In this document: piece after piece, positions 14,703-20,241 of the stretch | Position numbering within the stretch: the first letter of the stretch is position 1 | How the letters are laid out: every line of letters starts with the position of its first letter | Source of the DNA: CAZUZD01 sp964624465 | GTDB lineage: Bacteria > Planctomycetota > Planctomycetia > Isosphaerales > Isosphaeraceae | Direction: 5' to 3' | Assembly: GCA_964624465.1 (NCBI GenBank) | Contig: CAZUZD010000088.1 | Location: 1-20,241, forward strand | DNA: 20,241 nucleotides | Position numbers and translations under genes: made by a program | Notes under the pieces: model-generated | The model's database searches: none | Seen by the model: the letters and a program-made list of their open reading frames with translations, nothing else | Told to the model about the DNA's origin: nothing

Positions 14703-14791
14703 ACCCCTGACTGCGTAACAACCGACGAATGTTCGCCTGCAAAAAATGTCTCACAGCTCCAGTCTAAATCTATCAAGGGCTGGCTACAGGC

Positions 14792-15949
14792 ATGCGCATA
14801 TCGCCGTCAGTACAAGATGACAACAACAGCCCCCTGGAAGATTTTCGCGATCTTGCCAGACGGTTCCGGTCAGCCCAACACGGAAGCCAGCCGATTTTTT
14901 CAAGCATCCACTGCTTCACCAACGAGGCCAAGTGGAACACTCCGTCCTCGAGGCTGTTCAATCGACTCGAAGCGACCGAACTGATTCATTCGCTCAAAAT
15001 TTCGTGCAAACGACGCAACATATTCTTTTGCATTGAATGTAGAACCAATGATCACCACGATAGCCCAAGATCTCTACCACAGTCGTTTATAACGACTGCT
15101 CGCCAGGCGGGCGCCAAATGGTTAAATCTCCGGGCTAGATCGGCGACCGAGGCGTCGATCACACAGCAGCTCTCATTGGATTTCTCGCTGCGGCAACTTG
15201 AACGGCATGCCATGCTCCTGGTTCCAGACAGAGGCGAAAAGAGCCACCATGTACTAATCTGGCTTCTCTTGGTGCATTCTTTGGGCTGGGCTTGGGATAA
15301 TGAACCTGAACATCTCAAAGTAGAGTATAGAGCACGACGATGGTGCGAGCTGTCATCGAATGAGGAAGGCGTTGAATCGCTTGAGGTCCCGCTCGACGAC
15401 ACCACAAGACAAGCATTTCTGGCAAGCTTCCCGGAAGAGGTTCGCCAGATGGCGGCAAATGCCGCAGCACCTAATTACTTCGTTTCGCACCTGGAGCTCG
15501 ACATTTTTGAAGCCTCTGCCTTAGCAGCCGAACACCTGGCTGCTGAGATCGATGAAACACCGCTACCGCTGGCATCAAATGCATCCGGAGGACTAGACTG
15601 GGAAGCAACGGGCTGGGGGGACATCGAGTCCCATTCAGTTCTGCAACAAATCCGCCGCAGCGGCGATAGCCCCATGTCCATCGGAATCAAAAATTTAACA
15701 AGTTTTAAATTAATTACAAACATAATTAAGAATAGAGGCGACATTCTCCTCAATACCGAGGTCAACAAAATTTTGGGATCGCCACTTGCAAGCCAAAAGA
15801 GCAATACCGCTAAAAGCACAATTAGTCACTATAACAAAAAATTGCGCCGTCATAACCTGGAAATCGTGTCTGTGTCATCGGCCGAGGGCATTAAGGGGTA
15901 TTGTATTAGGCGTATCCCAGCACCTGAGGATCGGCCCAGACCCCGATGA
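14792..15949 (+). CDS. AT-rich cargo gene with C-terminal winged-helix domain
   Basis: A 385-aa protein not assigned to a family. The last 90 residues (LITNIIKNRGDILLNTEVNKIL, TISHYNKKLRRHNLEIVSV, GIKGYCIRR) follow the OmpR/PhoB winged-helix pattern, including the typical LRR/KL helix and the final GY hairpin. Residues 1-280 are mixed alpha/beta with many aromatics, three Cys in the early part (CKRRNIFFCIEC) and a hydrophobic stretch HVLIWLLLVHSLGWAW (about 152-167). Base composition is clearly lower in GC than neighbours, with a very AT-rich run at 15686-15740 between the two domains. It follows integrase 2 after an 89-base gap and looks like a recently acquired cargo, possibly a stress, defence or regulatory gene. 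The ribosome binding site is weak (ACAGG). Confidence 0.6.
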   Translation: MRISPSVQDDNNSPLEDFRDLARRFRSAQHGSQPIFSSIHCFTNEAKWNTPSSRLFNRLEATELIHSLKISCKRRNIFFCIECRTNDHHDSPRSLPQSFITTARQAGAKWLNLRARSATEASITQQLSLDFSLRQLERHAMLLVPDRGEKSHHVLIWLLLVHSLGWAWDNEPEHLKVEYRARRWCELSSNEEGVESLEVPLDDTTRQAFLASFPEEVRQMAANAAAPNYFVSHLELDIFEASALAAEHLAAEIDETPLPLASNASGGLDWEATGWGDIESHSVLQQIRRSGDSPMSIGIKNLTSFKLITNIIKNRGDILLNTEVNKILGSPLASQKSNTAKSTISHYNKKLRRHNLEIVSVSSAEGIKGYCIRRIPAPEDRPRPR

Positions 15950-16065
15950 ACTGGCTGCCTTCAAAGCAGCCCTCATTGGAGTCCGTCCGGTGAACTGCGT
16001 CTGCGCACTGTCGGGTCGCGATCCGATGATGGGGCCACCAGAGACCTCATCGCGGAGGATCGACG

Positions 16066-16436
16066 ATGGCACGGGTGCGACGAAGCGCCGCCGAGAAGGC
16101 GGCGCTGATTGACCAGTGGCGCACGAGCGGGCTGAGTTTGCCGGCGTTCTGTATGCTCCGGGGGGTCAACGCCAAGACCATGGCGGGCTGGATCCACAAG
16201 CCCACCTACCGGGCGGCCGTCGATCGGGGCCGGAATCTAACGGCCACTACGGCGGTCCCGGACCAGGCCAGGCCGGCGTTCCTATCGATCCGGATCGCCG
16301 ACGCCAGGGCACAGGGGCGCTAGCCCAGACGCGCTGGCCTGACGTTGGTGACCGGACCGGGCCGACGGGTCGTGGTCGCGCCGGGCTTTGACACCGAGAC
16401 GCTGCGGCGGGTCGTTGCCGTGTTCGAGGCTCGGCC
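16066..16436 (+). pseudogene. tnpA: IS66 tnpA, interrupted by an in-frame stop
   Basis: The first part (RRSAAEKAALIDQWRTSGLSLPAFC...GWIHK) matches the helix-turn-helix region of the IS66 accessory protein TnpA. The frame is closed by TAG at 16321-16323, but the same frame continues behind it with the family's C-terminal part (VVVAPGFDTETLRRVVAVFEARPC). So one nonsense mutation has split the gene. The expected tnpA stop overlapping the tnpB start (TGCTGA) is TGCCGA here, suggesting a second substitution that also changes residue 2 of TnpB from the usual Leu to Pro. Confidence 0.75.
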
Positions 16437-16650
16437 GTGCCGAGCCTCCCCGCTACGCTTCGAACTTTCCTGGCCGTCGGGCCTGTCGAGATCCGCAAGG
16501 GATTCGACGGCCTGGCCCGGCTCTGCCAGGAGACGCTGGGTCAGGATCCGTGGACCGGCGTCGTGTTCGTGTTCCGCAATCGCAAGGCCACGGCCGTGAA
16601 GCTGCTGCTGTATGACGGTCAAGGATTCTGGCTTTGTCAGAAGAAGTACG
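16437..16650 (+). pseudogene. tnpB: IS66 tnpB, 3' truncated
   Basis: The first 70 residues (SLPATLRTFLAVGPVEIRKGFDGLARLCQETLG, VFVFRNRKATAVKLLLYDGQGFWLCQKK) are a clear match to IS66 TnpB (Orf2). The protein normally runs to about 115 residues, but similarity ends after QKK near 16646, and the frame closes at 16694 with unrelated sequence. The start is a GTG at 16437. No TnpC (DDE transposase) follows, so the element cannot move on its own. Confidence 0.8.
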
Positions 16651-16853
16651 CGTCAGACTGCCCCCATTCCTGTTGCTTTACAGGATCGGGCTGAGCGTCC
16701 CATAATCGCGATTGACGGCCTTTTGCGCCTGGTGGTCTGGATCCATGCCCACCTGCCGGTGGTCCAGGGAGGTCGACCATGTCACGAGCTGACAGAGTCA
16801 CAGTCCCCCCCCCGCGCTCGCCCAGCGACGCGGTCTCGGGTCTCGACAAACTC
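16651..16853. other. Gap between IS66 remnant and PEP-CTERM gene
   Basis: About 200 bases without a supported gene. It follows the break in tnpB and probably contains debris of a deletion or insertion; no IS end, tRNA or att copy was recognised. A C-tract (CCCCCCCCC near 16805) lies behind the convergent PEP-CTERM gene. Confidence 0.4.
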
Positions 16854-17510
16854 TCAGGCAGCCGAGCGGCGCCCCCGCCACGCCGCGATCAGGCCGGCGA
16901 CGGCGACCAGGCCACCCATCGCCACCGTCGAGGCCTCGGGGACGGCCGTCACCACCGTGGCGTCGGGGCCGCCCGAGAAGGCCGGGCCGGTGACGATGTC
17001 GATCGTCACCCCCGGGTTCACACCGTCGGGCGTCAGGTTCAAGAGCGCCACAGTCGGGTCGGCCGAGCCGTTCAGCGGGTCGCCTGCCGAGTTGTACAGG
17101 GCGAACAGGAAACTGGAGCCGTCGGTGGACGTCGCGCTGAAGGCCGGCCCGTCGAGGTTCAGCAGGAACTGGAGAGAGGCGCCGAAGGTGACGGCGGCAG
17201 AGTAGGCGTTGAAGGCGCCGGTGTTGGCCAGGGTCAGCGTGCTCGACGGGTCGCCGGTGGCGGTGCCGTTGAGCTGCGGGGCGCCCAGGCTGCCGGTATA
17301 GCCGGTCAGGCCGGTGACGGTGGCCGTGGCCGCCGGAGTGGTGCCGACGGTGGCCGGGTTGAACTCCAGGTCGAGGTAGCCAGTACCGCTGACACCCGAG
17401 GTGTTGACGGTGATCTGGTACGTGACCCCAGCCTGGCAGGCCGAGGTCGGGACCAGCAGCCCGGTGGCCACGGTCAGCAGAACGGTGAGCGTGAATCGTC
17501 GCAGAAGCAT
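16854..17510 (-). CDS. PEP-CTERM sorting domain protein
   Basis: A 218-aa secreted protein. An N-terminal signal peptide (LLRRFTLTVLLTVATGLL, about 1-27) is followed by a Thr/Gly/Ala-rich beta-type domain and ends with a PEP-CTERM signal: VPEAS at 190-194, a hydrophobic stretch (AMGGLVAVAGLIAAW) and the basic tail RGRRSAA. Such proteins are exported, processed by an exosortase and linked to the cell envelope or exopolysaccharide. It lies 34 bases after the large extracellular protein gene in the same direction, so both are probably co-transcribed. GGAAA precedes the ATG. It is probably host chromosome, not part of the islands. Confidence 0.85.
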   Translation of the reverse strand: MLLRRFTLTVLLTVATGLLVPTSACQAGVTYQITVNTSGVSGTGYLDLEFNPATVGTTPAATATVTGLTGYTGSLGAPQLNGTATGDPSSTLTLANTGAFNAYSAAVTFGASLQFLLNLDGPAFSATSTDGSSFLFALYNSAGDPLNGSADPTVALLNLTPDGVNPGVTIDIVTGPAFSGGPDATVVTAVPEASTVAMGGLVAVAGLIAAWRGRRSAA

Positions 17511-17544
17511 GAGTCGTTTCCGTTGGGTCGGTGGTTTGTTGGGA

Positions 17545-19938
17545 TCAGGGCTGGAGGAACAACCGGGGGGTGTAGTTGACGACCGTCGCGACCGAGACCT
17601 TGCGGAAGCTGAGCCGAAGGGTCACCGACCGGCCGGCGGCCAGGGGACCGGTATTCAGGTACGAGGTGCCGTCGCTGACCGAACCGTCGGCATTCGTCAG
17701 GGTCACGTCGGCTGACAGGCCCGACAGGAGCATCGACAGCGCGGCCAGGGCGCTGGTCCCGGTGTTGGTCAGGGTGATGGTGCCCGTGAACAGACCGGTG
17801 GTGCGGTTCAGGACCAGGCCCGAACGCACGGCCCGGATCTGGCTGGTGACCTCGACAGCGGCCGAGACCGTGGCCGTGTCGCTGATGGCTATGGCGAGGC
17901 CGTTGGTGAAGATGGCGCGATACTGGCGGGCGGGCATGCCGGCCGAGACGACGACACCCAGGCTGTTGGCGGTGGCACCCTCGACATTCACCCAGCCCTC
18001 GCCGGTTTGGATCTGCCACTGCACGGTCGGCGTCGGACTGCCGATGGCGGCTGCCGAGAGCACGACCGTATTGCTGGGCAGCGCCGAGGCGCTCGTGGGC
18101 TGGGTGGTGACCGTGGGCGGTCGATTGACCGTCTGGCTCAGGGCCGAGCTGGTGCTGCCGGCGTAGCTGGCATCGCCGCTGTAGACGGCGGTGATGCTGT
18201 GGCTGCCCGCCGTCAACGCCGAGGTCGTGTAGGTCGCCGTGCTGTTCGAGATCGTGACCGGGGAACCCAGCGCCGTGGCGCCATCGTAGAACTGCACCGT
18301 GCCGGTGGCGCCGCTGGTCACCGTCGCCGTGAACTTCACCGAGGAACCGGGGGTGCTCGGATTGGCCGAGCTCGTCACCGTGGTGCTCGACAGGGGCAGA
18401 AGCGAACGGGTGGCCAGCACGGTCGGCGACTTCATCGCCATCAAGAAGGTTTTGGTCACTGGATTGATCGTCAGCGTCATCAACTCGAATGGTCCCACCA
18501 GACTGTTCCAGCCCGAGACCTCACCCGTCACGCCCGCCGTGCCGCTGCCCCAGGTCACCGCGCTGGCGTTGGCGATCGTGCCGTTGTCCCAGTTCTGGCT
18601 CCGCACCACGTAGTTGCCGTTGCTCAGGGCCGTGACGCCAGTGGCACCAACGAAGTCCGAGGACCTGGATCCGACGAGGCTGTTGGCGCTGGAGACGACG
18701 CCCGTCACTCCCGCCGTGCCGCTGCCCCAGGTCACCGCGCCGGCGTCGGTCACCGTGCCGTTGTCCCAGTACGTGCTCCGCACCACGTAGTTGCCGTTGT
18801 CCAGGGCTGTGAGGCCAGAGCTACCAACGGCGTCATCTGCCCTGGATCCGACGAGGCTGTTGGCGCTGGAGATGACGCCCGTCACTCCCGCCGTGCCGCT
18901 GCCCCAGGTCACCGCGCCGGCGTTGGTCACCGTGCCGTTGTCCCAGCTCGGGCTCAGCACCACGTAGTTGCCGTTGCTCAGGAACGTGACGCCAGTGACA
19001 CCAACCTGGTCCGAGGCCGTGGAGCCGACGAGGCTGTTGGCGCTGGAGATGACGCCCGTCACACCCGCCGTACCACTGCCCCAGGTCACGGCGCCGGCGC
19101 TGGTGATCGTGCCGTTGCTCCAGTTCTTGCTCTGCACCAGGTAGTTGCCGTTGCTCAGGGCCCCGACGCTACCACTGCTACCAACCTGCTCCAAGACCGT
19201 GGATCCGACCAGGCTGTTGGCGCTGGAGACGACGCCCGTCACACCCGCCGTGCCGCTGCCCCAGGTCACCGCGCCAACGTTGGTCGCCGTGCCGTTGCTC
19301 CAGTTTGGGCTCCGGATCACGTAGTTGCCGTTGCTCAGGGCTGTGATGCCACCCGATCCCACGTTGTTATTGGCCGATGAGCCCGTGAGGGTGCTGATCA
19401 GGGCGCCCGTCGAGCCGCTGAACAGGTACACTGCGCCCGCGTCGGTGCCGCCAGCGTCGTCGTACGGCGCCGTGACCACCACATTGCCGTTGCTCAGGAC
19501 CACGATCGCATTTCCGAAACCGTTGTTCGCCGACGGGCTGGGGTCGACGAACTGGTCGGCCAGGATCGTGAGCGTCAGCTCCTGGTCGTAGGGCGAGCCG
19601 ACCGTGGGGGTGACCTGGACGGTCAGGCTCGACGTCCCCTGGGTGCCCGCCGCCGGCGTGCCCGAGATCAGGCCGGTGCTGCTCAGGGTCAGCCCGGTGG
19701 GCAGGACGCCCTGGGTCACGCTGGCGGCCGTGAAGGTGTTGCCGTTGGTGGGCACCTGGTACGTGCCGGCGTTGCCCTCGATCAGGTGTCCCACCGGCGC
19801 CACGGCCAGGAGCTGACGGCCCTCCAGCGACTCCAGGGCCAGGAACTTCCGCTGGTTCCGAGCCCGCTTCAGCACTCGCGTGGTTCGGCTGTTCCGGAAA
19901 CCATGACTCCGACCCAGCAAGCCCTGAAGGATTCGCAT
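17545..19938 (-). CDS. Large extracellular repeat protein with LEPR-XLL-type signal
   Basis: A 797-aa protein. A basic N-terminus ends in ESLEGRQLL (36-44), the planctomycete LEPR-XLL-like export signal. Next comes a putative Ig domain of the He_PIG type (about 50-110, GVLPTGLTLSSTGLISGTPAAG), then from about 140 to 475 a run of 59-residue repeats (NGNYVVRS..W.NGT..AGAVTWGSGTAGVTGV.SSANSLVGS) of the kind I recall as DUF5650, probably forming a beta-propeller-like fold. Behind are a bacterial Ig-like domain (about 505-600, TATVTSGATGTVQFYDG) and a second Ig-like domain (SPTPTVQWQ), ending in a beta-sandwich. It is likely a surface or secreted adhesin/matrix protein. GAGG lies about ten bases before ATG 19938. 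Confidence 0.85.
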   Translation of the reverse strand: MRILQGLLGRSHGFRNSRTTRVLKRARNQRKFLALESLEGRQLLAVAPVGHLIEGNAGTYQVPTNGNTFTAASVTQGVLPTGLTLSSTGLISGTPAAGTQGTSSLTVQVTPTVGSPYDQELTLTILADQFVDPSPSANNGFGNAIVVLSNGNVVVTAPYDDAGGTDAGAVYLFSGSTGALISTLTGSSANNNVGSGGITALSNGNYVIRSPNWSNGTATNVGAVTWGSGTAGVTGVVSSANSLVGSTVLEQVGSSGSVGALSNGNYLVQSKNWSNGTITSAGAVTWGSGTAGVTGVISSANSLVGSTASDQVGVTGVTFLSNGNYVVLSPSWDNGTVTNAGAVTWGSGTAGVTGVISSANSLVGSRADDAVGSSGLTALDNGNYVVRSTYWDNGTVTDAGAVTWGSGTAGVTGVVSSANSLVGSRSSDFVGATGVTALSNGNYVVRSQNWDNGTIANASAVTWGSGTAGVTGEVSGWNSLVGPFELMTLTINPVTKTFLMAMKSPTVLATRSLLPLSSTTVTSSANPSTPGSSVKFTATVTSGATGTVQFYDGATALGSPVTISNSTATYTTSALTAGSHSITAVYSGDASYAGSTSSALSQTVNRPPTVTTQPTSASALPSNTVVLSAAAIGSPTPTVQWQIQTGEGWVNVEGATANSLGVVVSAGMPARQYRAIFTNGLAIAISDTATVSAAVEVTSQIRAVRSGLVLNRTTGLFTGTITLTNTGTSALAALSMLLSGLSADVTLTNADGSVSDGTSYLNTGPLAAGRSVTLRLSFRKVSVATVVNYTPRLFLQP
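18520..19390 (-). repeat. Tandem 177-bp coding repeats in the extracellular protein
   Basis: The block GCCGCTGCCCCAGGTCAC (plus strand) recurs at 18541, 18718, 18895, 19072 (two changes) and 19252. Spacing is 177, 177, 177 and 180 bases, that is 59 or 60 codons. The units are nearly identical over long stretches, indicating recent amplification or gene conversion. Confidence 0.9.
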
Positions 19939-20241
19939 GACTGTACCTCGACCTCACGGATGAAGAGCCAGGATGAAGAACGCGATCGGCGAGACTGACA
20001 GACGGTTGCGTGTCGCCCGAAATCGTGTCTGGCGTGAGAGGAAATCTATCCCTGGTCCAGGGCGAATCCGACAACCGCAAGGCAACACAGCAATCGATCG
20101 GTGCGACCGACGGCCCTCGCCAGGGCTCGTTCCCCGATCGCACCAGCGATGCGGTGCCGAACACGGTCGGCAATCGACAAGCCCCCTAACACTACAGCGC
20201 TAAGTTGGGCCCCACCGGCAGCGACGGACCCCGGTGAGCTT
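19939..20241. other. Upstream region of the extracellular protein gene
   Basis: About 300 bases with no supported gene. It should contain the promoter of the leftward gene pair, but no convincing -35/-10 pair was found. A CACCGG/CCGGTG stem (20213-20218 with 20231-20236) near the window end may be the terminator of a gene outside. Confidence 0.4.

Larger units (their letters stand above)
13366..16000 (+). mobile_element. Element 2: older, decayed island in tandem with element 1
   Basis: It starts at the shared att copy and holds integrase 2 and the AT-rich 385-aa cargo gene. No third att copy was seen up to 20241, so the right end is unknown; 16000 is only the approximate edge of the IS66 remnant that follows. 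Because element 1 lies between the tRNA and this integrase, element 2 must have inserted first. Loss of the right end and the IS66 debris agree with greater age. Confidence 0.5.
16066..16650 (+). mobile_element. IS66-family remnant
   Basis: Left part of an IS66 element: tnpA and tnpB fragments in normal order and spacing, with tnpC missing. The left terminus may lie near 15988 (GTGAACTGCGTCTGCG) but no matching right repeat was found, so the boundary is not fixed. Confidence 0.75.

Noticed and set aside
15786..16112. Plus-strand frame overlapping the end of the 385-aa gene and tnpA
   Set aside because: It overlaps two better supported genes and shows no motif, although a segment PDPDELAAFKAALIG looks protein-like and might be a relic.
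18007..19380. Long plus-strand frame opposite the extracellular repeat protein
   Set aside because: Its translation is an Arg/Gly/Ala/His-rich repetition of the 177-bp repeats; the minus frame has clear domains and an export signal.
18520..19390. CRISPR array, because of regularly spaced repeats
   Set aside because: Repeat spacing is exactly a multiple of three, units are in frame within a protein, and there are no unique spacers of constant short length nor cas genes.

Overview
The window is high-GC bacterial DNA whose gene content points to a planctomycete, probably of the Isosphaeraceae/Gemmata kind. The evidence is a PEP-CTERM protein, a large extracellular protein with an ESLEGRQLL signal of the planctomycete LEPR-XLL type, a DUF1580-like small protein, and two tyrosine recombinases of a type I associate with planctomycetes. 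Family assignments come from recognising motifs by eye; no database search was possible.

Layout. (1) Bases 1-55 are the 3' part of a tRNA-Gly with anticodon CCC. A 44-bp segment from its anticodon loop to just past its 3' end (14-57) recurs exactly at 13366-13409. The two copies bound a 13,352-bp unit that I interpret as an integrated mobile element (element 1). (2) Element 1 carries an integrase (179-1357), a DUF1580-like protein, a zinc-ribbon protein, a primase-helicase (2396-4804) followed directly by an iteron-type putative replication origin (about 4834-5040), and a long rightward operon (5603-11122). This operon encodes small zinc-ribbon and HTH-like proteins around one phage tail tape measure protein (8120-10015). 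A convergent leftward operon of three small genes (12545-11213) follows, then a ribbon-helix-helix regulator (12805-13023) behind an operator and a sigma70-like promoter. (3) Directly after the second att copy lies a second, paralogous integrase (13530-14702) with the same att-to-start distance and its own palindrome, then an AT-rich cargo gene (14792-15949) and a broken IS66 element. This is read as the older, decayed element 2 of a tandem array. (4) The rest (16854-19938, minus strand) looks like host chromosome: a two-gene unit for a large repeat-rich extracellular protein and a PEP-CTERM protein.

How the parts fit. Integrase, att sites, an excisionase-like protein, primase-helicase, adjacent iterons and a compact regulator/operator region form a self-contained integrate-excise-replicate module. 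The tape measure protein is the only recognisable virion gene: no capsid, portal, terminase or tail sheath/tube gene is visible within the att-bounded unit. The most interesting reading is therefore a phage-satellite-like island that replicates itself and brings its own tail-length ruler, or an otherwise unknown use of such a protein, with eight poorly characterised companion genes in the same operon.
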